DNA of 64,000 nucleotides from OLB6 sp964467455 (GTDB lineage: Bacteria > Bacteroidota > Ignavibacteria > Kapaibacteriales > Kapaibacteriaceae): assembly GCA_964467455.1 (NCBI GenBank), contig CAYXQJ010000017.1:7259-71258 (forward strand). The letters run 5' to 3'. The position numbers and the translations under genes were made by a program. The notes beneath the pieces are model-generated. The model had not been told where the DNA came from and did not search any database. It saw nothing but the letters and a program-made list of their open reading frames with translations. Positions 7,991-15,649 of the stretch are shown here, one piece after another. Position 1 is the first letter of the stretch. Every line of letters begins with the position of its first letter.

Positions 7991-8063
7991 AGCTAGCTGC
8001 GGGACTCGAACTCGCAACCTGCCGATTACAGATCGGCCGCTCTACCAATTGAGCTACGCTAGC
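7991..8063 (-). tRNA. tRNA-Thr (anticodon UGU)
   Basis: A 73-nt cloverleaf can be drawn: acceptor GCTAGCG/AGCTAGC, D arm GCTC-AATTGGTA-GAGC, anticodon stem GCCGA/TCGGC with loop TCTGTAA (anticodon TGT), variable AGGTT, T arm with TTCGAGT. The G1-C72 and C2-G71 pairs are threonine identity elements. Two mismatches (acceptor pair 7-66 G-A and one A-C in the T stem) and the lack of an encoded CCA make it slightly degenerate. Reading Thr ACA codons, rare in GC-rich genomes, would suit a phage-carried tRNA. Confidence 0.75.
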
Positions 8064-8157
8064 CAATGAGGCACACCCGCCGCCATGCAGGCTGCCCCCC
8101 GCCACCAATCGAATGCGCCCCTCCAGTGAGCGCATGAACGAACGGTGGTCCCGTACT

Positions 8158-8604
8158 TCAATTCGCTGTCGGCAGGGCATTGGCAACTCCCATGAGTGCC
8201 TTCCATGCCCTGTCGAGATCCTTCATCAAACTGTTCAGGGGCTCGCCTGCGAGATACCTACGGCATACCTCAGCAGCAACGTCCACCTGCTTTGCATTCA
8301 ATCTTGGAATCGCCACCATCGAGACAGGCCGTTCGCCGACATACAAATGATCCGGCCGAACGCAGCATCGATTGCCGCAGGATCCTCGCACTCGCTCGCC
8401 ACCCGGTGGGAACGAGCCATGCTCTAGGAACCAGGCAACGCGCTTAACTCGATACGTGTGATTCCCAATCCAAATAACACCGCCTCGATCACGCTTTGCT
8501 CGAACGTTCTTCCACTCCCAGCAGCCATTTGGATCGGGCGATTTAACGACACGACACCAAAAGCTGTCGGGCTGAATGTCGAGCGCAGGGGTAGCGCTCA
8601 CCAT
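8158..8604 (-). CDS. HNH-type protein with an altered first histidine
   Basis: A 148-residue protein of the phage HNH family: GCWEWKNVRAKRDRGGVIWIG, then YRVKRVAWFLEHGSFPP, then CGNRCCVRPDHLYVGE. Family members read H-x-C-D-N-x2-C-x-N-P-x-H-L. Here the His before the first Cys is Gly (VRGSCGN), while the Cys pair and the final HL are kept, so nuclease activity may be lost or changed. GGAGG lies 8 nt before the ATG. The C-terminal 50 residues form a helical tail. First gene after the promoter at 8753-8781. Confidence 0.7.
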   Translation of the reverse strand: MVSATPALDIQPDSFWCRVVKSPDPNGCWEWKNVRAKRDRGGVIWIGNHTYRVKRVAWFLEHGSFPPGGERVRGSCGNRCCVRPDHLYVGERPVSMVAIPRLNAKQVDVAAEVCRRYLAGEPLNSLMKDLDRAWKALMGVANALPTAN

Positions 8605-8727
8605 GCGTCAGCCTCCGCACGGAAATCACGGAATAGTCAGGTCGCAGAAGCGGCCAGGTGGTTCAGAGGAACCAAGAGGTCGCTAGTCTTCACACAACGC
8701 TCGTGCCTAGGTTGCTATCCCAAGCAA

Positions 8728-8745
8728 TGCAGTCAACGCACTGCA
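8728..8745. promoter_or_regulatory. Operator-like dyad TGCAGT-N6-ACTGCA
   Basis: A perfect 6-bp inverted repeat with a 6-bp centre, starting 8 bp downstream of the -10 of the leftward promoter. The position overlaps the expected first transcribed bases, as for a repressor site. A likely binder is the small HTH protein encoded just upstream, but that is inference. Confidence 0.45.
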
Positions 8746-8752
8746 CGGCGAA

Positions 8753-8781
8753 ACTCTATATGCCCGCAAAGGGATTGTCAA
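8753..8781 (-). promoter_or_regulatory. Sigma70-type promoter for the leftward early operon
   Basis: On the minus strand a perfect -35 TTGACA (8781-8776) is followed after 17 bp by TAGAGT (8758-8753); TATAGA two bases earlier with a 15-bp spacer is the alternative -10. The -35 overlaps the stop codon of the HTH gene. Transcription would run through the HNH gene, tRNA-Thr, CsrA-like and recombination genes. Confidence 0.55.
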
Positions 8782-8993
8782 TCACCTTTTTTAGAATTTG
8801 CTGGAGGTCGTCCAGGACGCCTTTTTTTGGCCTTAAAGTCAGCCACGTCATTGCGATGGAACAGCAGTACCGTCCCAATGAGGTGTCCTGCAAGGCGATT
8901 TTCTTTGCGGAATTGATGTACCCTCATCGGCGTGACCTTGAGTGCTTTGGCCACCTCTGCCGTCGTCAGGTATTCTCCGATCGCCATGCTCAT
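8778..8993 (-). CDS. Small MerR/excisionase-type HTH DNA-binding protein
   Basis: A 71-residue protein with the pattern of HTH_17/excisionase domains (EYLTTAEVAKALKVTPMRVHQFRKENRLAGHLIG, then RNDVADFKAKK) and an AT-hook-like RRPGRPPANSKK tail. Such proteins act as excisionases or Cro-like repressors; the position divergent from the integrase suits either. Two ATGs are possible: 8993 lies at the expected transcription start of the -10 at 9001-9006, which would make the mRNA leaderless; 8987 has AGGAG 7 nt upstream. Confidence 0.75.
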   Translation of the reverse strand: MSMAIGEYLTTAEVAKALKVTPMRVHQFRKENRLAGHLIGTVLLFHRNDVADFKAKKRRPGRPPANSKKGD

Positions 8994-9000
8994 GCTCCTA

Positions 9001-9028
9001 ACTATACTTGCAGACATAGATTTTTCAA
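9001..9028 (-). promoter_or_regulatory. Promoter of the HTH gene, predicted near-leaderless start
   Basis: Minus-strand TTGAAA (9028-9023), 16-bp spacer, TATAGT (9006-9001). The expected start point falls at about 8996-8993, on or just before the ATG at 8993. The mRNA would then have almost no leader. Confidence 0.55.
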
Positions 9029-9189
9029 CGTAAAACATGGCGGTCCTGTGCCGGCGACTAGCGAAGAAGCCGTGTGGCCCTTGCGGAAACCACGAACCGC
9101 CAATCTTAAAATGGCAGCTTGCAGATTTTGCACGGCCCAGACGAACCGGGTGCGACTCACGTACGACACCAATCTGCGAGCTGCCGATT

Positions 9190-9414
9190 TCAGGTTTTTA
9201 GCCGTGCTGCAAAAACTCCCTGTGCTGTCTGCTCAGTCGCATACAGCTCGCGTCGAATCGAGCCAGTCAGGACAGGGTCACCGCTTCTGTCGGCGTGGGT
9301 GCCGGCGTCGTAATAGACGTGAATGATTTCGTCAGGCGGAAATCCAATGAACTTTTGCCTAAGCCCATCTGACTTGCCGCCCGCAAACTCGACAAAACAA
9401 CGTTTTTTCTGCAT
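9190..9414 (-). CDS. Small hypothetical protein beside the attachment site
   Basis: A 74-residue protein (MQKKRCFVEFAGGKSDGLRQ ... DEIIHVYYDAG), start at 9414 with GAAGGAC upstream. It has an alternating beta pattern and no family I recognise. The open frame continues upstream into the tRNA-Ser fragment, which is not coding. The 8994-9189 gap holds the promoter of the HTH gene and nothing else that I see. Confidence 0.5.
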   Translation of the reverse strand: MQKKRCFVEFAGGKSDGLRQKFIGFPPDEIIHVYYDAGTHADRSGDPVLTGSIRRELYATEQTAQGVFAARLKT

Positions 9415-9487
9415 GTCGAAGTCCTTCGGGATGTAGATCGCCCTCGGCGGTGCAGCCTCACCGTCGAGGGTTCTGTTTACAAAAGAG

Positions 9488-9551
9488 CGGAGGGCATGGG
9501 ATTCGAACCCACAACCCCTTGCGGGGCACCTGATTTCGAGACAGATGTGCC
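9488..9551 (-). other. attP-like core: 3' half of tRNA-Ser(CGA)
   Basis: On the minus strand the sequence runs from an anticodon loop CTCGAAA (anticodon CGA) through a long variable arm (GCCCCGCAAGGGG), a T arm with GTTCGAA and acceptor GCCCTCC plus G73. The matching 5' half (GGAGGGC) is absent upstream, so it is not a complete tRNA. The anticodon region lies in an inverted repeat (GGCAC and GTGCC at 9551-9547 and 9529-9525), the usual core of tyrosine integrases that target tRNA genes. The integrase gene starts 135 bp away. Phage genes flank both sides, which fits attP, not attL/attR. Confidence 0.65.
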
Positions 9552-9618
9552 TAGAGGTTTTCACCTAGTGCGATGAGCGCGCTACGCAATTAGCATTGGC
9601 GGTGCGAGGGAGGAATTG

Positions 9619-9696
9619 ATGGACCGAATGGATGCGTGGTCACCAGGGACGGCGATGACTTTCCAGACGAACTGGATTCACGCCAATGCTGCTTGA
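9619..9696 (+). CDS. 25-codon upstream ORF overlapping the integrase start
   Basis: An ATG at 9619 with a strong GGGAGGA site 5 nt upstream opens a 25-codon frame (MDRMDAWSPG ... HANAA) whose TGA (9694-9696) overlaps the first codons of the integrase. The integrase ATG at 9686 has no clear SD, so it is probably translated by coupling to this leader ORF. Confidence 0.5.
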   Translation: MDRMDAWSPGTAMTFQTNWIHANAA

Positions 9697-10573
9697 GAAA
9701 TTGATCGAGACCTACATCGCTAGCAGGAACGAAGAGAGGCCGATCGGCCAGGAATTAGCCGCGAGAACGCAGTTGCATTTGGCAGACTGTGTGCGCGCCT
9801 ATGGTGCCTGGCTACAGCACGAAGCTGTTTTGACCGACCTTAATCCATTATCAGTAAACGACTTTCTTCGCTGGCTTATAGAAGCCGGTCAGTCGCCATA
9901 CACAGCCCGCAATAGACGATCAGGGCTGCTGGTCCTGTGGCGATTTGCCGAAAGGTCTGGCCTTACAGACGAACAATCAACCCGCGTGCGTAGGGTGCAT
10001 TGCCCCACCTTGCAGGTCGATGGATACGCCATCGATCAGGCCCAGGTATTGCTCTCGCGTGCCTCTGAACTGCGCGGCACGATTCGTTACACGAAGATCC
10101 CTCGGCGCATCTACTGGGGCTCACTTCTCCCGACCAAATGGGACTTTGGGTTGCGTGCGGGAGATGTCTTGGGTGTTCGTGTCGTAGACTTCAACCCAGA
10201 CGGGCAATTGTGGGTCTACGAGCACAAGACGGGAAAAAGAGGCTGGAGAATACTTCGGCCTGAAACGCGCGATGCGATCGCCGAGTGTGTCGCGGTTTCA
10301 CCGAATCGTGAATTCATTTGGCCTGGCTTGCGACCCAGAAGCTTCTATCGTGCGTTCTCACGCCTCGCCAAGGCGTCTGGCCTTCCAGGCACCTCGCGCT
10401 GGGTGCGCCGTGGGTCATCATCAGAAGTTGAGAAACTTCACCCCGGCGCGGGCTGGAGATTCCTGAATCACTCCAATCCAGACGTGTTCGAAAAGCATTA
10501 CAGGGTAAGGAGGATCTGCGACAGCAACCCCCTGCTCCCGCCATCCATCAGGCGGGAATCTCACGGCGACTAA
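9686..10573 (+). CDS. int: Tyrosine recombinase (phage integrase)
   Basis: A 295-residue site-specific recombinase that would integrate the phage at tRNA-Ser. N-terminal SAM-like core-binding region at about residues 1-110 (LNPLSVNDFLRWLIEAGQSPYTARNRRSGL). Catalytic domain: Arg I in LRAGDVLGV (about 167), Lys in HKTGK (about 190), the H/W-x-x-R box reads WVRR (about 245), the His/Trp position is in WRFLNHSNP (about 266) and the nucleophile Tyr in EKHYRV (about 276). It is the only plus-strand gene here besides the small membrane protein behind it, and lies beside the tRNA-Ser fragment. The start lacks an SD and overlaps an upstream ORF. Confidence 0.85.
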   Translation: MLLEKLIETYIASRNEERPIGQELAARTQLHLADCVRAYGAWLQHEAVLTDLNPLSVNDFLRWLIEAGQSPYTARNRRSGLLVLWRFAERSGLTDEQSTRVRRVHCPTLQVDGYAIDQAQVLLSRASELRGTIRYTKIPRRIYWGSLLPTKWDFGLRAGDVLGVRVVDFNPDGQLWVYEHKTGKRGWRILRPETRDAIAECVAVSPNREFIWPGLRPRSFYRAFSRLAKASGLPGTSRWVRRGSSSEVEKLHPGAGWRFLNHSNPDVFEKHYRVRRICDSNPLLPPSIRRESHGD

Positions 10574-10602
10574 CGCCAGATTTGCGATTCGATGCCCCAG
10601 AA

Positions 10603-10642
10603 GGCTACCCTATTGGTGTGATCCCATACCAACAGGGTAGCC
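10603..10642. repeat. 15-bp hairpin between integrase and small membrane protein gene
   Basis: Arms 10603-10617 and 10628-10642 (GGCTACCCTATTGGT and its complement, one mismatch) flank a 10-nt loop. No T run follows on the plus strand; the next bases are GAGGGGTAA then ATG, the ribosome site of the next gene. It may attenuate read-through or expose/hide that site. Confidence 0.55.
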
Positions 10643-10651
10643 GAGGGGTAA

Positions 10652-10912
10652 ATGGACGATCCATCGCCAGAAGCAAAACAAACACACGGCAGAACCGAGG
10701 CACGCCAAATTGAGGAGCGGCGCAAGGTTGAAAGTGAGCTTGCGAAAAAGCAACGGGAAGACAGGTTTCAGGCGGGCTGTGCGTTGGCAATTATTATTGT
10801 CATCGCTCTATTGATCTACGGATCGTACCGCAGTGGCAGCAAGCCAGCGAGCAACCATGATAACTACGACGACGCGCCGCAGCATCAATCACGTGGCGGT
10901 GACAACTGGTGA
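10652..10912 (+). CDS. Small single-pass membrane protein
   Basis: An 86-residue protein with a charged helical N-terminus (RTEARQIEERRKVESELAKKQRED), one transmembrane segment at about residues 43-57 (ALAIIIVIALLIYG) and a hydrophilic Asp/His-rich end. GAGGGG precedes the ATG. Next to the integrase, it may be a lysogeny-expressed gene such as a superinfection-exclusion protein, but nothing in the sequence proves this. Confidence 0.6.
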   Translation: MDDPSPEAKQTHGRTEARQIEERRKVESELAKKQREDRFQAGCALAIIIVIALLIYGSYRSGSKPASNHDNYDDAPQHQSRGGDNW

Positions 10913-13900
10913 TTAGTTGGTCACCGCTTCGCGGGCGCGATCCTCGGCCCGGGCTTTGGCTCGAGCTTTGGCCGTTTTGCGGAAGTCGTTAAGGGCCCCC
11001 TTGTAGAGATCAGCAAGCGCACGTTCCACGGGGCCGAGTTTTTCGAGTTCTTCGTTCGAAATGTTGGTGATCTCGAAATCCCGCCCGCCGAGCTTCTTGA
11101 GTTCGTCTTCCACGGATTCCCGCAGGATGGCCTCTTGAGCGGCAGGTGAGATGAGAGACGACTTGACGCCCGTGCCGAAGTTGATGGCCTTCTCGACGGC
11201 CGATCGCCGCGGATCCGTCATCTGGCGAACGGTGGTGAGGATGCGCGAGACAGGCAAGTTGCCGGCGATGAACTCGGTTGCCGGCGAATTGAAGATCGGC
11301 TTCGCGAAGTCGGTTTCTTCCCCCGTCACCATCTGCTTGATGTTGGCCACGGTACGGCCGAGCGTGGGGTCCAGGTCGTCGAGCTCACGGCCACCCTGCG
11401 GGCCTTTCTGGAAGAATGACTGGCCTGTCATCCACTCGAGCGGGGCCTTGATGAGCGGGTTGAGGCGGCTGGCGCCCTCGAGCAGTCCGCCGCGGACGCC
11501 ATTGCCCATGAACGAGAGCGGATCTTCCATCATCAGGCCGAGGCCGGTGATGTATCGCTGTGAACCGTCTTCGGCCGTGCCGGCTGGGATCGAGGCTGTT
11601 TCGCCGATGTAGTCGGGAGTGACGGTGCTGCGGCCGCGCATGTCGTTCATCGCGCGGATGGTTTGGGCCATCTTGCCGCCGGGATTCTCGATCAGGTTTT
11701 GCACCATGTAGGGTGCCGTTGATCGTGTGAACGAATAGAACGGCACAGCGCGCGAGACGCCACGCTCGAATTGCGTGAGGGCTGAATAGTCGCCCTGCAG
11801 TTTCTTCACGCGGCGGGCAGCTTCGGCCGGATCCATGCCTTGCTTGAGGAAAGCAATGAACGGGCCGAGTCGGTTGAGCGATTCGACGTAGTGCCCCGTG
11901 TTTCGGCCAGCGCGGAACGGCGCGAAGACGTCTTCGTTCGAAGCCACGCCGCGGGTGTTGAGCGGGTTGGCCTCCTTCCACGATCGCGGAAGTGGCGCGC
12001 CGAGCATCCCCTTGACGTCAGTGAGATCACGCCGAGCTGGTGATAGCCCCGGCATGGCACTAATGAGATCAGCGTGGGTGTCCCCCAGGATGTCACCTGA
12101 GATGCCGACGGACTTGTGCGACAGGTTGTTCGCAAACGCCTGCTGCGCCACCCAGTCGGTGGCTTTCTTCGCGTCGGTAATGCCGGCGGCTTTGACGGCC
12201 GGAATGTCGAGCACGTCCGAGATCGCCTTGCCTTGGACGAGGTTGTCGGCATCGTAGATCGGACGCAGGTATCGCATCGGGCCCGCGGCCTTCGGATCGA
12301 ACGCCCCGCCGATGTAGTTCTGGTATTGGCCCGAGAAGAAGTTGCGAACGTGGAAGGCCGGGAACGCGGCGGTGACGCTGCCACGGAACAAGTTGGTGAA
12401 CTTGTCCATCGCCTTCACCCAGGACTTCACTTCGTCGGGGGCATTGAAGGACTTCATGTAGCGGGTGGCGTCGGCCGCGACGTCATCACCCACGTACATA
12501 TTGCGGGAGATGAAGCGATCAACGCTGCCGAGATCTTCGAGTTCTTTGGCGGATTTCTTGGCTGCATCGAACACGCCATCGGGCAACACGTCGCGCACGC
12601 TAGCCAGTTCTTCGATTGCCTCTTTGGCAGCTTCGGCAGGTTTCTTGCCGGCACGGATCGCTTCGTCGTAGGCAATCAGTCCATACTCGTCAAACAGCCC
12701 TTCGAAGGCAGCCGTGTGCTTCTGGCTGGCCGTGTTGTAGGCGGCACTGAGATCCTTGACAGCCTGACTATCGCCCATCTTACGGACGAAATTCTGCATC
12801 GCCTGTTCGGTGCCAATCCCGGCATCACCCAGCAGCCGTTCGATGGGAACGATGTTGGCAGTGAGATCAGGGGAATTGCTCATGCGAGCCGCGTCGGCCG
12901 AGAGATCGGTGACGGCATTGGCGGCGCCTGATGCACGATGGCCGTGCTCGAGTCGTGCGAGCATCGCCTTGGCCGGGTTCATCTCGAAAGCCGGAATGCC
13001 CAGTTCAGCATGCCGCGGGTCGAGGTTCGCCACCCAACGCACGAGGCCGTCGAGTTCGGCGTCGTTTTCGGCGTCGTTCATCGAACCGATCTTGCCAGGC
13101 TCGACGTACTGCTTGACGATGTGCTCGCGGATCTGGGCGAATTCTTCTGGATCGAGCGGGGTGCCCTTCACGCGATTCATGCGGCCCTTGCCACTTACCG
13201 CTGGGTCGAGGGACAGTTCTTGGAGCGCGCCGGTGCCACCGCCGTGCAGGCGCAGGTGTCCCTCGCGCATCTTCTGGTAGGGCGTCGTGGTTTGCAGCAC
13301 GCGCCCGCCGGTGCCATAGGCAGTGTTGGCATCGGGGAAGTGGAATCGTTCGCGGGGGAAGTAGCGAATGATGTCATCGAGCTCGGGGGAGTGCATGCCC
13401 GACGCGAGTTCCAAGTCGCGGATCATCGGGCCGAACTTCTTGAGCGTGTCGAGGTGCGGCTGTAGCGCCTTGAGGTTTTCCGGCACGTTTGCCCAGCGGG
13501 TGCCCACGTCCGATTCTTCCAGGTACCGTAGGATCTCGCCGGCATTGTTAGCGGCATTCTCGCCAGTGAACACGCCCGATCGCTCGAGTGCTTCGACGAC
13601 GGGGGCCAGTTCCTCGCGTGCCTGGCGGATTGATTCGCGCTCGATCTTCGTTGATTGCATGCCGATCTTCTGGCCGGGTTCCGTCATGGCACCGCGCACT
13701 TGGTGATCGAACAGGGATCGCAGCGGACGGATCGGGCTGTACTTGCCGTAGAGAGCGAGGTTCTCAGCGGTATCCATGCCGCGGGCGAGCTTCTGGGCCG
13801 TCTTGCCCGTGCCGAACAGGGCGTTCTGCTCGCCGAAGCCGAACGGGCTCCAGCCGACAAGGTTCCCGATCCGATCAGTCATGGCATGCTCGAGATCGCT

Positions 13901-14497
13901 GGCGTTCATGCCCAGCCCCTCGGCGGCCGCCTTGAGTTTGTCCAGCGCGCCGGGGGTTTTGCCGGCCAGATCGCCCAACGTGTTCCCGAGCAGATATTCC
14001 CGCCGCCCCATGCCCTTCGGGATCGCTTTAGTGAGATCGTCGAGCAGGCCGGCGTTCTTTCCGAGCGTGCCGGCCTTGGTGAGCGCTGAACCACCGAACG
14101 ACAGCCACGTTGTCGGATCGAGAGCCACTTCCGCGCCAAACCCAGCCAGATCACCCAGATCCATTCCGGGCTTGTTCTTCCCCAGTAGCCCAGCCGTTTC
14201 GAGCAGATCCCGGCCGCCGATCGTCTCATGCGGATCGGTGATGCCCAGCGTGTCGGAGAAGGGGATCAGGTTGAGGAGTCCGCCGCCGTAGTCGCCGCCG
14301 AGCAGTCCGGAGATTGCACCGCGTAGCGCACGCCCGGGCTTGTCCAGCGTTTCACCCACCCACTGCAAGCCGGAAGTCAGTCCGCCACCGATCTCGCCAA
14401 GAAGTGATTGCTTCTGTTCTTCGGTGAGATATTGAGCTTGAGCGGCGGCGCGTGAGGCCGGCCCGAGCATGTTTCGGTAGCGGGGGGAGATTGGCAT
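10913..14497 (-). CDS. Large internal virion (ejection) protein
   Basis: At 1194 residues this is the longest gene of the window. It has amphipathic helices throughout, Gly-rich hydrophobic patches near the N-terminus (GGLTSGLQWVGETL, LGDLAGFGAEVALDP), a FHVRNFFSGQYQNYIGG segment near 700 and SRAVPFYSFTRSTAPYM near 900, patterns I associate with large phage internal proteins carried in the head and ejected with the DNA. The last gene of the virion operon, convergent with the small membrane gene (stop to stop, no gap). No lytic transglycosylase or protease motif is evident. Confidence 0.6.
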   Translation of the reverse strand: MPISPRYRNMLGPASRAAAQAQYLTEEQKQSLLGEIGGGLTSGLQWVGETLDKPGRALRGAISGLLGGDYGGGLLNLIPFSDTLGITDPHETIGGRDLLETAGLLGKNKPGMDLGDLAGFGAEVALDPTTWLSFGGSALTKAGTLGKNAGLLDDLTKAIPKGMGRREYLLGNTLGDLAGKTPGALDKLKAAAEGLGMNASDLEHAMTDRIGNLVGWSPFGFGEQNALFGTGKTAQKLARGMDTAENLALYGKYSPIRPLRSLFDHQVRGAMTEPGQKIGMQSTKIERESIRQAREELAPVVEALERSGVFTGENAANNAGEILRYLEESDVGTRWANVPENLKALQPHLDTLKKFGPMIRDLELASGMHSPELDDIIRYFPRERFHFPDANTAYGTGGRVLQTTTPYQKMREGHLRLHGGGTGALQELSLDPAVSGKGRMNRVKGTPLDPEEFAQIREHIVKQYVEPGKIGSMNDAENDAELDGLVRWVANLDPRHAELGIPAFEMNPAKAMLARLEHGHRASGAANAVTDLSADAARMSNSPDLTANIVPIERLLGDAGIGTEQAMQNFVRKMGDSQAVKDLSAAYNTASQKHTAAFEGLFDEYGLIAYDEAIRAGKKPAEAAKEAIEELASVRDVLPDGVFDAAKKSAKELEDLGSVDRFISRNMYVGDDVAADATRYMKSFNAPDEVKSWVKAMDKFTNLFRGSVTAAFPAFHVRNFFSGQYQNYIGGAFDPKAAGPMRYLRPIYDADNLVQGKAISDVLDIPAVKAAGITDAKKATDWVAQQAFANNLSHKSVGISGDILGDTHADLISAMPGLSPARRDLTDVKGMLGAPLPRSWKEANPLNTRGVASNEDVFAPFRAGRNTGHYVESLNRLGPFIAFLKQGMDPAEAARRVKKLQGDYSALTQFERGVSRAVPFYSFTRSTAPYMVQNLIENPGGKMAQTIRAMNDMRGRSTVTPDYIGETASIPAGTAEDGSQRYITGLGLMMEDPLSFMGNGVRGGLLEGASRLNPLIKAPLEWMTGQSFFQKGPQGGRELDDLDPTLGRTVANIKQMVTGEETDFAKPIFNSPATEFIAGNLPVSRILTTVRQMTDPRRSAVEKAINFGTGVKSSLISPAAQEAILRESVEDELKKLGGRDFEITNISNEELEKLGPVERALADLYKGALNDFRKTAKARAKARAEDRAREAVTN

Positions 14498-14500
14498 GGG

Positions 14501-15625
14501 TTACTTCGGCGTGGCCTGGAACTGCAGCATCATGTTCAGGAGATCATTGGCGCCGATCGGTGGGGCCGACAGCGGCGCAGGCGATGGTGGTGCCGGTGTC
14601 GCTGCCGGTGTTGCCGGCGGCGAAAACTCTCCCGTCATGCCAGGCAACCAGCTTGTCTGGCTGTCGTGCATCCTCTTGAGCGTGCGCATCTCGGCCTCGA
14701 GTTGTGCTGGCGTCAGATTCGGCTTGGAGAGAATCAGGTTGAATGCCTGCCGCCCGTAATCTGGCCCGTTAAGCTGATCGAGCAGGCCACTCAGAAAGCC
14801 CTTCTGCGGTGCCGGATCGTACTTTTCTTGTTTCAATCGCTCCGGTGGGTACTGCGCACGAAGCGACTGAATAAACTCAGGCGTGATCGTCGGCAAGTCT
14901 CGCTGTCGGCCGGCGAGCTGATCGCTGAATCGTTCGTTGAGGGACTGGACCGCATCGTCGATGGAAGGATTTGGGGCGGGCTCGCGCTCCTGCCCGAAGA
15001 AGTTCTGTCGTTTGAGTCCTTGGCCGAGCTGGCTTGCCTCCCATTCGGTTTTTTCGCCGCGCGATTTCAAGACGGCATCGGCGGCCTGCTGCTCGATCGT
15101 CTGGGGGGCAGCGCCGGCACCAACATTCACCGTTGTGCCAGCAGGCGACAACGCACCGCCCATCTCCAGATCCCACTGGTGCTGCGTAGTGGGCGTGATT
15201 GCCGACATGCCTGGCGCATCCTGAGACAACTGCCCTGCCTGCCACAGCTCCTTGAGGCCCTGGTTTCGAATCAACTGCGGATCGACCGGCGCACCACCGT
15301 TCAGCATATCGAGGAAGGTGGCATCGGCCTGCTTGTTGTTGAACTGGCGCATGAGTTCGGTTTGCCCGTTCACCGGCATGCTCTCGAGCACGTTCCCCAT
15401 GCGCGACTGGTGGAGTGCATCCGAAATGCCTTGCATCTCCGCGCGCCGTTGCAGCCCGCGCAGGTGGGATCCCTCCTTGATGTCCCGTCTTGTGACCGGA
15501 GTGCCATCAAAATTAGTGCCACCACCGTAGCCACGATAGCCATTGGCCTGCTTGGCAAGTGCTACCTGCATGAGCAACGGGGCCCGCATTGACTGCGGGA
15601 TGTCTTGAAAACTGTTTGGAAACAT
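14501..15625 (-). CDS. Putative internal virion protein
   Basis: A 374-residue Gln/Ala/Pro-rich helical protein (QRRAEMQGISDALHQSRMGN, MRQFNNKQADATFL) with a proline-rich linker (TPAATPAPPSPAPL) and a hydrophobic C-terminal helix (LLNMMLQFQ). No known family. It sits between the large ejection protein and the Gly-rich protein genes, where podoviruses carry their inner-core genes. Confidence 0.55.
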   Translation of the reverse strand: MFPNSFQDIPQSMRAPLLMQVALAKQANGYRGYGGGTNFDGTPVTRRDIKEGSHLRGLQRRAEMQGISDALHQSRMGNVLESMPVNGQTELMRQFNNKQADATFLDMLNGGAPVDPQLIRNQGLKELWQAGQLSQDAPGMSAITPTTQHQWDLEMGGALSPAGTTVNVGAGAAPQTIEQQAADAVLKSRGEKTEWEASQLGQGLKRQNFFGQEREPAPNPSIDDAVQSLNERFSDQLAGRQRDLPTITPEFIQSLRAQYPPERLKQEKYDPAPQKGFLSGLLDQLNGPDYGRQAFNLILSKPNLTPAQLEAEMRTLKRMHDSQTSWLPGMTGEFSPPATPAATPAPPSPAPLSAPPIGANDLLNMMLQFQATPK

Positions 15626-15649
15626 CGCGCGCTCCAGTTTCGATCGAGA

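Noticed and set aside
8993..9038. Longer HTH protein starting at 9038
   Set aside because: The extra codons lie over the -35/-10 boxes and have no ribosome site.
9484..9600. Complete tRNA-Ser gene
   Set aside because: No 5' acceptor or D arm matching the 3' half is present within the needed distance, so only the 3' half is claimed.
9632..9685. In-frame upstream start for the integrase
   Set aside because: The in-frame ATG at 9632 meets a TGA after eight codons; the integrase starts at 9686.
10603..10642. Rho-independent terminator of the integrase
   Set aside because: The stem is strong but no T run follows on the plus strand, so it is listed only as a hairpin.
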